From contig JBLHWW010000001.1 of the NCBI GenBank assembly GCA_047629075.1, positions 1 to 64,000 of the forward strand: DNA of 64,000 bases, given 5' to 3'. Made by a program: the position numbers and the translations under genes. Below are positions 1 through 10,559 of the stretch, in pieces; positions within the stretch are counted from its first letter, which is position 1; each line of letters opens with the position of its first letter. This DNA comes from Psychromonas sp047629075. GTDB lineage: Bacteria > Pseudomonadota > Gammaproteobacteria > Enterobacterales > Psychromonadaceae. The notes under the pieces are model-generated. The model searched no databases. It was not told the origin of the DNA and was given only the letters and a program-made list of their open reading frames with translations.

Positions 1-3000
1 TCCACAAGTAGGTGATCACATCACCAGCGTCAGGATCTGAACTGCCCGAACCGTCAAGGGTAACCAATCCGCCAGTTATAACACCCTGATCGACCCCAGC
101 ATTAGCCACCGGTGCAACGTTTGCCGCTGGCGTGTCATTCCAGCTTGTGTAACCAGCCTGGGTTGGCGCGTAAGTTTGTTCTGTTGAATTAACGAGCAAC
201 CTGACTTTTGCAGAGTTATTTAAACTCACCCACGGCAGCATAGGCTGTGTTATTGCCCCTCTGCCTGAGTGTGATCCAATCAATACATTGTTAACATAAA
301 CAAAATAATCACCAAGGTCTAAATCGATTTCTAGTCCGATAATATCGTCAACTGCTGCCGGGCTTGGAAATGCCGTTGTTAGTGCGCCAGAACCTGTAAG
401 TGTTGAAGTTGAACTTTCAATGGCATTCGACACGTAAACAAATTGGCCCGTAGGCGCTGATAATTCAATGTTGAATCCTGACTCTGCAAGCCCTATTTTA
501 GTGTCAGTGTCTGAAACTCCAGAAGCATCAATCCGGTACTCAATGTACCATTTTCCGCCTGCCCTCGCGATTAAACCCCGAACATTTGAAAGTGATCCAG
601 TTGACTGAATGATCCGATCCAGATTTGATATTGTGGCCTGAGTTGAAATGTCAAGCGGGTTAAAATGCTCCGTTGACGTCTGGCCCCAAGGTAAATACCC
701 TGTGGTTTGTGGTCCATGAATAAATTCGCTGGTTTCAACAAGTAATTTACACTCAGCAACACCCGTGTTACCGCCGCCAGCAAAGCGAAGAAAAGGTAGC
801 ATTTTGATCGGATAATTCCCAGCGGTTAACTGCCCCGTTGCAACACCGTTTATATAACCAATAGCCGATCCAGTATCAAGATCAATTTCCAATCCTAATA
901 TTGTAGTTTGATTCGTCTGCCGAGCGCTATTATGCGAGCCTGTGCTTATCGATCCAGATGTCGGGGTTTTAATTCCTAAGTGACTAAAATCATTAGATTG
1001 TGCGTTGTAGGGTTCAAGACTAAATAAACTACCGTAATTTACCGTAGTCTTACTTATAACACCACAGTAAAATTTAACCGGTTGGTTTGACGATGAACAA
1101 GAAAACTCAATAAATCTTTTACCGTCAAGATGCTCTATAATGCCTCTAATTTCCACAAATGGACCTGAAGTACCTAACCATCTCACTATTTTGTTTTGAG
1201 AAAAAACTGAAAGATCTAGGCTTTTTTCTGCTGCGTTCCAATGAATTAAAGAAGGTGTGAAATCGGCCTGATCATTCCAAGTTAAAAACCCTAATTGTGT
1301 GGGGATGTAATTTTGCTCTGTTGAGTTAACGAGTAACCGAGCAGTAGCACCGTTGTTTAAAATCATATACGGAACCATTGGGCTTGTTATTGCCCCATGT
1401 CCAGTAAATGATCCAAACAAAACATTGTTAACGTAAACAAAAAAATCACCCAGGTCTAAATTAACCTCAAGCGAAATGATATCGTTTATCAACGCTGGGC
1501 TTGGCATCGGCGTAGTAAGCGCATTAGTTCCGGTCGTTGTTGATGTAGATGATTCAATCTGATCCGATACGATAATGTACTGACCCGACGGAGTGTTAGC
1601 AGTTAAAGTAAAAGTTGTGTTGGCAAAGCCAAGTTTGATATCAGTATTGCTAACACCGCCGCTGTCAACCCGATACTCTATGTACCATTTTCCGCCAGTC
1701 CTGGCAACGGCACCCCGGCCAGATAATAAACCCCCGTCTGATAATAGACTACGGTCAAGATTGCTTATCTTTGCAGCAACTGAAATATCAACAGGGTTCA
1801 TGTGTTCGACCGATAATTTACCCCACGGCAAAAACTCTGCATTGGATGGACCAAAGACAAAATCATTTTCCGTTAGTAATAATTTAGTGTCACCCGTACC
1901 AGCTGGGCTGCCGGTGCTGATCATGCGTGACAGCGGATAAATAGCAGCAGCAAAATCATTAGCTGTAATTGTTTGTGCTAACAGGCCATCAATGTACAAC
2001 GCAATAGTACCGACAAGTAGATCAACCTCGATACCGATAACTTGAGTTTGATTTAGTATTTCGCCGCCCAGTGTTCCGGCGCTCACAGTTCCAGATAAAA
2101 CGGTCCTAGCGACGATTGAACTAGGAGCGTTTAGCTGCAATAATACAGTTTCGTTCGAAGACAACGCCCCGTAAACAGTTCCCGCCCGGCTTATCAGCCC
2201 TGGAGTAAAATTTATACCTGTGTCTGTTGAGGTGCAAATAAATTCAATAAATCGCTTGTCGCCACGATGGTCAACACTTCCACGACCATCAACAACCGAT
2301 CCGCCAGATTCTGATCTTTGTGAGTTTGTGTTTTGGTCTGTGATAGTCATTGATGAGGATTTATCAGTTAAACTCCAATAATCGCCCGAATACAATAAAC
2401 TGATCGGTTGTTCGATGTAAATATTTAAAATGGATAATTTTCCATTTTTGCAAAACAGCTCCACTTTTGATCGTACGTTATCTAAAGTAAACGTACTACC
2501 AAGATCTAAATTGCCCATTGTTTTTACTAAAGTTATAGGCCGGTCACTGTTTGAAATGGATAGTAAAACCCTTGCGCCCTCTTTACAATTGCTGATTGTG
2601 TGTAGCTGTGCAGTGCCTGTGCCAGCGTGATCAATCACGTGTGCAGAGCTAGATATAGTTATTGCACCACTAGCTACTAACAAATCAGCACCCGTTGTTG
2701 TAATATATTGTCCAGCATGGGATATGTCACCGTGACCGTTTATTTGGGCTTTAACAGTTTCGGCATTGCTATTAATCGTAATTATTGGATCGTCATCCTC
2801 GACGCTAGTTGACGTCAAAATTAATGGCGCTTTGATCTGTGCGCTTGATGCTGCTATCCATTTAAGGCCTGATGAATGAAAAATTATAGAATTGCCCGGA
2901 GCAATGGAATGATCACCCTGAGTACTGGTACTGTTCGGAAATGTGGCAATGTAATTTACTGTTGCTAAGACAGATAATATTGAATTTATCACTGTTAGCT

Positions 3001-3430
3001 GTATACCGTCGCTCCCAGGTACAGGCAGGGTGATAGCTGCATCAGCAGCTAGTGTATACAACACACTTTCGTAAATATCAACATCACTTAATGATAATGC
3101 CAGATCAATAGCAGGATCAATTACCTTTTGCCCGGCCCTTTGCTCTGATCCAAACTCAGTGTCTACGCCGTTAGTAGTTATTATATACGTTCCTGGCGCT
3201 ATATAAAAAGCAAAAACACCACTTCCATTAGCAACCGCGCCGGGCTGAGCTATTGGAGTGCTACCAGCATCATCAAGAAAAATAGGCGCTAAAAGGCCAC
3301 TGGATTTAAATTTAACAGAGACTACAGCACCAACTATAACATTAGTATTGTCCGCATCTAAAGCGCCCGCACCAGCTGCCGGTTGGTCTACTTGTGCAAT
3401 CACCGAAAATGACTGATGTATTAATGTCAA
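1..3430 (-). CDS. Large tail fibre / receptor-binding protein with SPRY-like repeats and a PKD-like domain (3' end outside window)
   Basis: The minus frame is open from 3430 to the window edge (1143 codons, no stop). The likely start is TTG at 3430, which overlaps the TGA of the upstream tail-tip gene in a TTGA junction and has GAGG 9 bases upstream; no ATG lies near. Four lectin-like modules alternate in two types: one beginning DGKRFIEF/GDKRFIEF (about residues 390 and 770) and one beginning GGKWYIEY (about 577 and 960). Both contain 'G-[IL]-E-[IV]-D-L-D-L-G..VYVNN', which resembles SPRY/B30.2 folds. The last ~50 visible residues (VDQGVITGGLVTLDGSGSSD) look like a PKD domain. Position after the tail-tip gene and the modular repeats suggest an adhesive tail fibre. 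The domain names are inference from motifs. Confidence 0.8.
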   Translation of the reverse strand, partial: MTLIHQSFSVIAQVDQPAAGAGALDADNTNVIVGAVVSVKFKSSGLLAPIFLDDAGSTPIAQPGAVANGSGVFAFYIAPGTYIITTNGVDTEFGSEQRAGQKVIDPAIDLALSLSDVDIYESVLYTLAADAAITLPVPGSDGIQLTVINSILSVLATVNYIATFPNSTSTQGDHSIAPGNSIIFHSSGLKWIAASSAQIKAPLILTSTSVEDDDPIITINSNAETVKAQINGHGDISHAGQYITTTGADLLVASGAITISSSAHVIDHAGTGTAQLHTISNCKEGARVLLSISNSDRPITLVKTMGNLDLGSTFTLDNVRSKVELFCKNGKLSILNIYIEQPISLLYSGDYWSLTDKSSSMTITDQNTNSQRSESGGSVVDGRGSVDHRGDKRFIEFICTSTDTGINFTPGLISRAGTVYGALSSNETVLLQLNAPSSIVARTVLSGTVSAGTLGGEILNQTQVIGIEVDLLVGTIALYIDGLLAQTITANDFAAAIYPLSRMISTGSPAGTGDTKLLLTENDFVFGPSNAEFLPWGKLSVEHMNPVDISVAAKISNLDRSLLSDGGLLSGRGAVARTGGKWYIEYRVDSGGVSNTDIKLGFANTTFTLTANTPSGQYIIVSDQIESSTSTTTGTNALTTPMPSPALINDIISLEVNLDLGDFFVYVNNVLFGSFTGHGAITSPMVPYMILNNGATARLLVNSTEQNYIPTQLGFLTWNDQADFTPSLIHWNAAEKSLDLSVFSQNKIVRWLGTSGPFVEIRGIIEHLDGKRFIEFSCSSSNQPVKFYCGVISKTTVNYGSLFSLEPYNAQSNDFSHLGIKTPTSGSISTGSHNSARQTNQTTILGLEIDLDTGSAIGYINGVATGQLTAGNYPIKMLPFLRFAGGGNTGVAECKLLVETSEFIHGPQTTGYLPWGQTSTEHFNPLDISTQATISNLDRIIQSTGSLSNVRGLIARAGGKWYIEYRIDASGVSDTDTKIGLAESGFNIELSAPTGQFVYVSNAIESSTSTLTGSGALTTAFPSPAAVDDIIGLEIDLDLGDYFVYVNNVLIGSHSGRGAITQPMLPWVSLNNSAKVRLLVNSTEQTYAPTQAGYTSWNDTPAANVAPVANAGVDQGVITGGLVTLDGSGSSDPDAGDVITYLW

Positions 3431-5991
3431 GATCTTAACCCTCGAATGTTTAAATTGTTATCGCCACTTGTTATAGTAACAGTATTGCCGTTAGATACAA
3501 TAGCAAAACCCTGTTGGCCGCCAGTTGAGCCAGGTTGATTATCGCCAGGCGCACCCCATACCCCGCCGCTAGTAACTCCCACAGATCCGGGCGAGCCAAC
3601 TGATCCATTTTGACCGTCCAGGCCCTCGTCAACAAACCCACTAGATCCATCAAGCTCAACTGTTCCTTTTGAATGCCCATTGCCCCCGATGTAACCCTGA
3701 CCACCGGACCCACCATTACCCGCAGTACCGCCAACGCTGGGCGTGTTTTGACCGACGGACTTACCGCCACCAGCTGCGCCACCGCCCGACCATATAGCAC
3801 CTGCTCCAACATTTATAGAGCAATCAACAGTTGCTACAAATACGTTACCACCCGGCAAACCGTCGGTTCCAAGTTCTGTTTTGCTAGTGACAATAACATC
3901 AGCTGCTTGAGGTATCAGCAACTGCCCACCTGCGCCACCACGACCACCCGCGCCAAACATTGAACCCCTAATGATAAACTCAAAAGTGACACCCGGCGCT
4001 TGAGACCCAGTTGTAAATGCATTGTGCGCGGTTGTAGTCGCACCAATCACAACGCCCGTATCAATTAATATTATGTAGTTCCCGGCTGGTGGGGAGTATT
4101 CAGACGATAGATCATAATTTTCTTTATTTGCATCGATAATAAAATCAATGGTAACGCCCAGCAATGGATCTTGAAATAAACGAGCAACGCATTTGTACTG
4201 CATATTCCCCATGTAAGACAATGATATCAGCTGGTAATTTCTTGATCTCGTAGTTCCATCTAATTCCACACGCTGATCTGATGAAATACTAACAATAGTC
4301 CCCAATTCTAAAACGCTGCCCTGAGTCACACCTACGCTAGTAACGTCTAAAATAAAATCAACTTCAACCGGTATCTCAACAGATCGATCTATAACTCGTT
4401 GAGACATTGCAGCGCCAATAGTGACGTCATTGTTTGATGTCGTTAGCCAATTGTTGAAAAATATTTCTTTTTCGTTTACATCACCTTTTTTCGTAGGTGA
4501 TTCAACGCCAACCTCAACTGCACTAAACACAATTGAGTAATTTTCTATGCCGCTGTCTTTTGTAATGTCGTTAGATGCCCATGCTACAGGGTGTCTTGTA
4601 TATTGCTGCTTTGGTTTTCTTTTAAAATTAAGGCTTCTGGCTTTGAAATGTTCATTATCATTGAGCGATATGACTCCTGCCGATGCATCGGTAACCGGTT
4701 TAATCCTGATCTTGCTGGCCGTTGAGCTGTAAAACATTGTTAGATCACCAATTTTAACTAACTCATTGATTAACTTTTTTATGCTGGTAGGTTTGCTTAT
4801 TATGCGAGTTATTAAAATACTTGAGGTAGCATTGATGGCATCAGTGTAATTATCAAAAAAACGGGTAGGTATAGTAGTTAGATTCATTATAGTTTGAATT
4901 ATTACAACAACATTTACTTGTGCAAACTCAAGGCATTGTTGAACTGTTGAGTTTATTTCATGATCAGTTATTTTTGTCCCACCAATGCCGCGCTCAATAA
5001 TGTTCAGCACAAAATCACTAGCAACGGTAACCCTGATAACCTCAGAATCGATCCTTATTGCAGGGCTAGAGCCGACAACTCCGTAATCTAGTGCAGGCGC
5101 TGAGGTGTACTGTATTGTTGTACTAGCACTAGTTATTTGATTGCTAACAACAGTGCCCAAAGATTTTGCAGGAGCTTGAGCTTTTGTTTCTTCGGTGAGC
5201 ATTAACGGATCCAAAAGGCTTAGTGTAGCAACATTTTTTTCGCTAAGTTGAAAGTCATCAATTAGGTACTCGTCAGTTTGGTAATTATTAAGATTAAAGT
5301 TTTTCGGATCAAATCCAACGTGAGTTTTGACCGGTCGACCTTCAAAATATGGGTTTCGAACTTCAAGTTTGGCAAATAAATTTGAAAGGTTTGTGCGCCT
5401 GCCAGGGTACGGCACGTAGCTATCATAATCAGTATCACTTTGTATTGTGATATTTGCGCGAGCACTGCTTCCCATCGATTCGCCTGGGTCAACTTTAGCG
5501 CCAGATGGTCTATAATTTAAAAGTCCTGAATGGTATTTTTCGCCCAGCGGGAGCGGACACGATGGAAATCTAAACGTTGTCGATAGACCCTCTAAAAATG
5601 AATCCGGAGCGCTACAAGTTTGAGGAAATGATCTACAACTTCCATCAACTTCTCCGGAATGTTTTATTATCACTGATCCTGCTGAATGACTTAAGTTTAC
5701 TGTGCCAAATTTAGATCTACCGTCGATCTGAATGGTTAAATTGTCGATAATTGTTACACTAATTAACTCATCATCCCACAATATGTACGGGTCTGCGTTA
5801 ATAAAGTTGATAGGAGTGCCACCCGTAACAGCTATAGTTACAGCAGTTGCACTAGATGAGATTGCTGAGGATGTAGTGATAGTGCCATCAATAACCGATT
5901 GTGCGGTAGTGTGTCGACATTTATCAAGCAATATATCCACTATTTCAGAGATTGCCTGCCCTGACTGCTCTTTTAATAAGTCAAACGTCAT
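3427..5991 (-). CDS. Tail tip / hub protein with C-terminal glycine-rich domain
   Basis: This 854-residue protein follows the distal-tail gene and precedes the fibre gene, the usual place of the hub or tip protein of siphoviruses. The body is beta-rich and contains Cys-bearing segments (CRSFPQTCSAPDSF, FRFPSCPLPLGEKY). Residues about 690-815 are glycine-rich (GAGGRGGAGG, GGGAAGGGK, GGTAGNGGSGG), like the polyglycine loops of adhesins at phage tail tips. It overlaps the upstream gene by one base and the fibre gene by four, so translation is coupled. The family is not securely recognised; hub/receptor binding is inferred from synteny and composition. Confidence 0.7.
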   Translation of the reverse strand: MTFDLLKEQSGQAISEIVDILLDKCRHTTAQSVIDGTITTSSAISSSATAVTIAVTGGTPINFINADPYILWDDELISVTIIDNLTIQIDGRSKFGTVNLSHSAGSVIIKHSGEVDGSCRSFPQTCSAPDSFLEGLSTTFRFPSCPLPLGEKYHSGLLNYRPSGAKVDPGESMGSSARANITIQSDTDYDSYVPYPGRRTNLSNLFAKLEVRNPYFEGRPVKTHVGFDPKNFNLNNYQTDEYLIDDFQLSEKNVATLSLLDPLMLTEETKAQAPAKSLGTVVSNQITSASTTIQYTSAPALDYGVVGSSPAIRIDSEVIRVTVASDFVLNIIERGIGGTKITDHEINSTVQQCLEFAQVNVVVIIQTIMNLTTIPTRFFDNYTDAINATSSILITRIISKPTSIKKLINELVKIGDLTMFYSSTASKIRIKPVTDASAGVISLNDNEHFKARSLNFKRKPKQQYTRHPVAWASNDITKDSGIENYSIVFSAVEVGVESPTKKGDVNEKEIFFNNWLTTSNNDVTIGAAMSQRVIDRSVEIPVEVDFILDVTSVGVTQGSVLELGTIVSISSDQRVELDGTTRSRNYQLISLSYMGNMQYKCVARLFQDPLLGVTIDFIIDANKENYDLSSEYSPPAGNYIILIDTGVVIGATTTAHNAFTTGSQAPGVTFEFIIRGSMFGAGGRGGAGGQLLIPQAADVIVTSKTELGTDGLPGGNVFVATVDCSINVGAGAIWSGGGAAGGGKSVGQNTPSVGGTAGNGGSGGQGYIGGNGHSKGTVELDGSSGFVDEGLDGQNGSVGSPGSVGVTSGGVWGAPGDNQPGSTGGQQGFAIVSNGNTVTITSGDNNLNIRGLRS

Positions 5992-6800
5992 TAAGCATAT
6001 CCATTAAATTCAAACGCGATTGTTGTGTATAGTCCACTAGAATATGTTGGATGCCTTAATTTGTCGGGGTCCTGTCGACCAAATATAACCTCATCAAGGC
6101 TGTTGTTCCATTTAAAGAATGTTGCTTTTGAATCAATCACGTGGTTTTGATATTCGTCCCACCACAAATTAACACCGCTGAAATCAATATAATCAAAAGA
6201 TCCCTTAGCCTCATGGCCCTTTAATTCTCGCCGTCCTTTTACAAAATTATTGCCACCAGAAGTAAAGCCAATCGCTTTATCTTGTAATGCAGTTTTGCCA
6301 GGCTGAAAACCCCTTGAGGGCGTTCTGGGAAACTGAATTGACTCACCAATATGGATCGCGCCGATATAGCATTTAGATGTAAAATTTAATGTTATACGTT
6401 GCTTATTACCAGTGATCTGATCAAAACACAATAAAAACGGCTTGTTATCAGTTAGCGTATTAAATGTTGCCGCAATTATATAACCAGTGCCTGGATCAAC
6501 CTCAACTTGACCTGTTAAACCCGCTGTGCCGCCGTTATGAATCGCTATCCCGACGTAATCAATAATAGATGCATCCGCTTGAACAAACTCAATAACAACT
6601 GATCCGCTCGTTGCTAACGGGCTGTATTGTGTGGCGTCTTTATTGTCGTGTGAGTTGATAAATAAATACTCGGGGTCTTCAGCCTGCCCACTTACAGAGG
6701 ATATTGGGATCGTATTCCTAAAGCCAAATACCGAAAAATCTTTTGTTTTACTGGCTTGCGCAGCTGTCAGCTGTGACTGTACGACAATACAATTTGACAT
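5991..6800 (-). CDS. Distal tail-like structural protein
   Basis: A 269-residue protein immediately downstream of the tape measure and upstream of the tip protein, where siphoviruses encode the distal tail protein that caps the tube and anchors the tip. It is beta-rich, with aromatic C-terminal segments (NLWWDEYQNHV, TFFKWNNSLDEVIFGRQD). No enzymatic motif is visible. Its start overlaps the end of the tape-measure gene by one base. Assignment is by synteny only. Confidence 0.6.
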   Translation of the reverse strand: MSNCIVVQSQLTAAQASKTKDFSVFGFRNTIPISSVSGQAEDPEYLFINSHDNKDATQYSPLATSGSVVIEFVQADASIIDYVGIAIHNGGTAGLTGQVEVDPGTGYIIAATFNTLTDNKPFLLCFDQITGNKQRITLNFTSKCYIGAIHIGESIQFPRTPSRGFQPGKTALQDKAIGFTSGGNNFVKGRRELKGHEAKGSFDYIDFSGVNLWWDEYQNHVIDSKATFFKWNNSLDEVIFGRQDPDKLRHPTYSSGLYTTIAFEFNGYA

Positions 6801-9800
6801 TATGTTAGTACGCCCACTCTAGTTAATTCGGTCTGTGCGTTTGTGATGTTTATTATCGTGTCATCATCATTTGATAGCAAGTCCTGCAATTGCTCTCTAG
6901 TCATAATAAAGTTTTCTGGCGCTCTAATGTCAATTATTCTTTGCTGATTGGGTTGATCAACCGCTTGCTGAGATGGCGAGCCGGATCCAGATGGGGAGCC
7001 TGATCCAGATGGGGAGCTTACACTACCAGCCGATCCTAACGAAGATCCTTTTATAGCTGCAAATAGGGCTGCGCCCTCTGTAGCAACTATAGCCGCGTAA
7101 CGTAAATTTGCCGGAAAAGGGTTATCTAGCGCTTTCGCAACCGCCGAGGCTATGCTAACAATGCTTGATGATATTGCAACGGCTTTTTGTATTTTAAATG
7201 AATTTTTACCAAAAGTTGACAATATTGAAAGTAACGATGTAGCTGCTGATTGGGAATCATTAATTTCTTTCATTTTGGCGGCTCGCTTGATTTTAGCCTC
7301 ATCAATGGCCGCTTTTTTTCTAGCCTCAGCGCTCTTTAATTCTATTTCCGTTAGGGCGTCTTGGAAAACCTGATTATCAGTGATCTGCAATTCTCGAAGT
7401 GCCGCTATTGCCTGCCGTTTTGATTCCTCATCATTTTGAAGTCGTTCTAGTTCGATCTGGAGATCTTCCTCTTGCCTCGCAAGTCTTGTATCCCGTGCCA
7501 TAATTAGCGCGGCTTCCTCATCTGATATAAATCCAAGCTGAGCGGCTAGTTTAAATGCAAGCTGATCTTGAAGTGCTGACTGTTCATTTTTCAGGTCATC
7601 AATAAAAGATGACGGGTCAGATTTTGTTTTGCTAATATTATCCTGTAAAACTTTAGCTGCTGCTAAATTTGCAGCGTTAAAGTCGGCGGTGACTGCCGCT
7701 TTTGAAACCTCGTCATCTCTCAATTTTTTTATTTCAGCGTCAAAATCAGCTTGTCTTTTTTGACTCTTAATAGCGAATGACTGCACAAGCCCTGCTTGTT
7801 CTTCAGTAAAAAACCCTTCACTAACGCCTTTCCTAAAAAGTAGCTCTTGATTTAACAGTCGAGTTTCTTCAATTAGCAATTTTTGGAATTTAGAATCTTT
7901 TCGAGTTTTTGGCGCTTCTTTTACATCTGCCGTCTGCTCATCCAGACGGATTGTTGTTATAACCAATTGTTTGGCTGATATTGTATTAAGCTGATCTTCA
8001 AATTTTGCAACCTGTTCGAAAAGCCCCAGTATTTCGTCTGAGTTTTTTGCTACAGCAATTAATTCACTAATCCCCTGTGCGATTTTAGCAACCCTAATTT
8101 CATCCTCAGTTCCTGTAAACTCGATTTTTTCAGATTTAGTAAATTCATTAAGTTTCTCTCTTGAAATTGAGAGTTGCAAGTTTATTTTTTTAAACTGATC
8201 TTCGAGTTTTTTGGCCTCTGCTAATTGAGCACCATCAGACATTCGCACAAATGCAGCTGTTATTTTATCAATCTCTTCAACCGTGATTTTTGCTTTTGGC
8301 TTTATATTATCTTGAGAGTCAATAAAGGTTTTCATTGCTACTGCTGCAATTATTAAAACGCCAATCGGCCCACCCAAAAATGACATTGCAGTACTCAACC
8401 CTGCGGTTGCTGCTGTTGCTATTCTAGCCGCTACTGTATGCGCTCGCTCTGCTATAGTTAGTCTCACTGTTGCCGCTGTTGCTGCGGCTTTCGCTGAAGT
8501 CGAGACCTGGCTTGCAGCTGTTGAATTTCGATCAGCAATTAAAAGATTTGCTTTAGCTTTTGTTGCTATAACCTCAGCCGCAGAAAGCTCTTTTGTTGCT
8601 AGGGTGTTTGCCTTTTTTGCCGCTGCTAGGCTCCTTTCTGCTACCGATAGACTATCCGTAGTTACTTTGCTTTTTACTTTTGCCGTTTGAGATAACACCT
8701 CAAACTCTGCTGATTTTTTCGTGGCTTGTGCCGTTGCCAGTCTAGATTTTGCCTCTGCCACTGTTGCGGCTGATAGTGTTTTTGATGCTTTTGCGCTAGC
8801 TAAAGTTTGATTTGCTGCGTTGCGTTTAGATCCATCAGCCTTTATTATTGCCGCGCTATTTTCAGCAATTGCTTTTTTTTCTACCCCTTGAGCTATGGCA
8901 AAATCTCTAGTAGCTACTTGTGATTTTCTTGAGCTATCTGTTAATTTAATTTTTGCTTTTTCGTTGGCTTTTTCGGATCTGGTGAGGCTTTTTGTTGCAA
9001 GCCCTAATTCTTTTGTTGCTGATCTTTGATCATTCTTAGCTTTACCAAGTGCGCTCTCAGTTTTGCCTAATTTTCTTTTTTCTTTTTCTGATTTTACATC
9101 TGCACTTGCAGCGTTAAGGGTTTGTTGAGTTTGGTTTTTTGTTGAGTTTGCAGCGCTTAATGTTGTTGCGGCTTTGTGCTGATTAGCGTCTGCTGTTGCA
9201 AGTATCGCCGCTGTTCTTTGTTTTTCTGCCGCTGATAATCTTAATTGTTGATTTGCTAAATTTGCGGCTGCTGCTGCATCAGCCAGCTTTGTACCTGTGC
9301 TGGTTATTGTGGCTTTGGCGCTAGCTATTGTAGCTGCAATGTAGGCTGTTATTGATGGGACAACCCTTGCTAACATCACAGAGCTAAGAATTATTGCACC
9401 ATTTACTAATACGTCAATATTCTCAGACGCTGTTACAAACGCAGCACCAAACGCGGCAACAGTAGTTTTAACTACCGTTGAGCTGCCGATAAAGGCAGTT
9501 GCGTTGGTGTTTGCTATTTCAACATTTTGACCGAATGTTTTAACAGAATCCGCCATTTTTCGATCAATCACGTCTGCTGCCTTATCTAATGCAATGGCAA
9601 GCACTTTGGCGCTAATACCGCCAGTAGCGGCAAAATCCCTAAGTTCGCCTTGAGTCATTTGCAATTCACGCTGCAAGGCTTGCATTATTTCCGGCGCATT
9701 CTCCGCAATTGAATTAAATTCATCCCCGCGCAATACGCCGGAGCTAAAAGCTTGTCCTAACTGAGTAATTGCTCCTCTAGATTCAGCCGCTGATTTTCCT

Positions 9801-10228
9801 AACACTGAGAAGCTTTTTGATATGGTTTCTGTAAGCCTTAAATTTCGCTCAGTAGAAAAGCCAAGTTCTTTAGTTGAACTTGTTAATTGAGCATAAAGCT
9901 CTGAGGTTGCAACCAGTCCTGTTCTTGCGCGGTTAGAGACTCCAACTAAATCCTCAGTCCTTTGAGTTAATTCTGCCGTTGAGCTTGTTGTTTGTCGTAG
10001 CTGATTTTGCACTTGCGTAAACGCATCTGCATACTCTATTACTTTACTAGCAACAAGCGCCGTAGCAACACCAGCTGCTACTTTGCTCATTACCATAAAC
10101 TCAGATGTGGCGCGGTTGGCTGAACTTCTGAGGTTTGTTACCCCTCTATCTAATTGGCTTATTCCTCTCTGCGCTCTGTTTGTTCGCAGCTCAATTTCAA
10201 TTATTTCTCTTACAGTTGCCAAAATCAC
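6800..10228 (-). CDS. Tape measure protein
   Basis: At 1142 residues this is the longest complete gene. Residues about 80-235 match the N-terminal tape-measure domain seen in many siphoviruses (QLRQTTSSTAELTQRTEDL, GDEFNSIAENAPEIMQALQR, GGISAKVLAIALDKAADVI). Residues about 320-610 are Ala/Lys-rich with heptad character, typical of the extended helical ruler. A hydrophobic stretch near residues 615-650 (FLGGPIGVLIIAAVAMKTF) could be the segment released into the host membrane. The C-terminus has an SGSGSPSGSGSPS linker. At roughly 1.5 Angstrom per residue the tail would be near 170 nm. It overlaps the chaperone gene in an ATGA junction. Confidence 0.93.
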   Translation of the reverse strand: MILATVREIIEIELRTNRAQRGISQLDRGVTNLRSSANRATSEFMVMSKVAAGVATALVASKVIEYADAFTQVQNQLRQTTSSTAELTQRTEDLVGVSNRARTGLVATSELYAQLTSSTKELGFSTERNLRLTETISKSFSVLGKSAAESRGAITQLGQAFSSGVLRGDEFNSIAENAPEIMQALQRELQMTQGELRDFAATGGISAKVLAIALDKAADVIDRKMADSVKTFGQNVEIANTNATAFIGSSTVVKTTVAAFGAAFVTASENIDVLVNGAIILSSVMLARVVPSITAYIAATIASAKATITSTGTKLADAAAAANLANQQLRLSAAEKQRTAAILATADANQHKAATTLSAANSTKNQTQQTLNAASADVKSEKEKRKLGKTESALGKAKNDQRSATKELGLATKSLTRSEKANEKAKIKLTDSSRKSQVATRDFAIAQGVEKKAIAENSAAIIKADGSKRNAANQTLASAKASKTLSAATVAEAKSRLATAQATKKSAEFEVLSQTAKVKSKVTTDSLSVAERSLAAAKKANTLATKELSAAEVIATKAKANLLIADRNSTAASQVSTSAKAAATAATVRLTIAERAHTVAARIATAATAGLSTAMSFLGGPIGVLIIAAVAMKTFIDSQDNIKPKAKITVEEIDKITAAFVRMSDGAQLAEAKKLEDQFKKINLQLSISREKLNEFTKSEKIEFTGTEDEIRVAKIAQGISELIAVAKNSDEILGLFEQVAKFEDQLNTISAKQLVITTIRLDEQTADVKEAPKTRKDSKFQKLLIEETRLLNQELLFRKGVSEGFFTEEQAGLVQSFAIKSQKRQADFDAEIKKLRDDEVSKAAVTADFNAANLAAAKVLQDNISKTKSDPSSFIDDLKNEQSALQDQLAFKLAAQLGFISDEEAALIMARDTRLARQEEDLQIELERLQNDEESKRQAIAALRELQITDNQVFQDALTEIELKSAEARKKAAIDEAKIKRAAKMKEINDSQSAATSLLSILSTFGKNSFKIQKAVAISSSIVSIASAVAKALDNPFPANLRYAAIVATEGAALFAAIKGSSLGSAGSVSSPSGSGSPSGSGSPSQQAVDQPNQQRIIDIRAPENFIMTREQLQDLLSNDDDTIINITNAQTELTRVGVLT

Positions 10229-10524
10229 ACCTTACTATTTGTTTTGGTTATCCGGTTAATTTCGTCTAAAGTGTATTTTTCGTCTAGTTTGCGGATAGCG
10301 TAGATAAATAAATCATCGGGATAACCCCCAGCGCCGTTAAATTGAATATGAGACCTAATTGATGATTCTTTTATGTCCCGTGGCATACGGTCTATATAAT
10401 CACGCTCTCGACTAATATAATTAAAAGATTCAATTAATTTAGCCTGTTTTTTATTCAGATTCGGTTTGTTGATAAAAAACTGATCTTCGATGCCTGCATG
10501 TTTATATTGGTCATAAAGCAACAT
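10225..10524 (-). CDS. Tail assembly chaperone, downstream frame (GT-like extension)
   Basis: A 99-residue frame between the upstream chaperone and the tape measure. In siphoviruses the gene just before the tape measure is normally expressed as a C-terminal extension by -1 frameshifting. Here the frame is open without a stop back to an A_AAA_AAG heptamer at 10572-10566, so it can be made as a fusion (128 residues of the upstream protein + 14 linker residues + 99). It may also start independently at ATG 10524, preceded by GGAAGAA. It is charged and helical (RDYIDRMPRDIKES, DDLFIYAIRKLDEKY). Confidence 0.75.
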   Translation of the reverse strand: MLLYDQYKHAGIEDQFFINKPNLNKKQAKLIESFNYISRERDYIDRMPRDIKESSIRSHIQFNGAGGYPDDLFIYAIRKLDEKYTLDEINRITKTNSKV

Positions 10525-10559
10525 TTCTTCCGCGCCATAACCGCAATTGGCCCGGTAAT

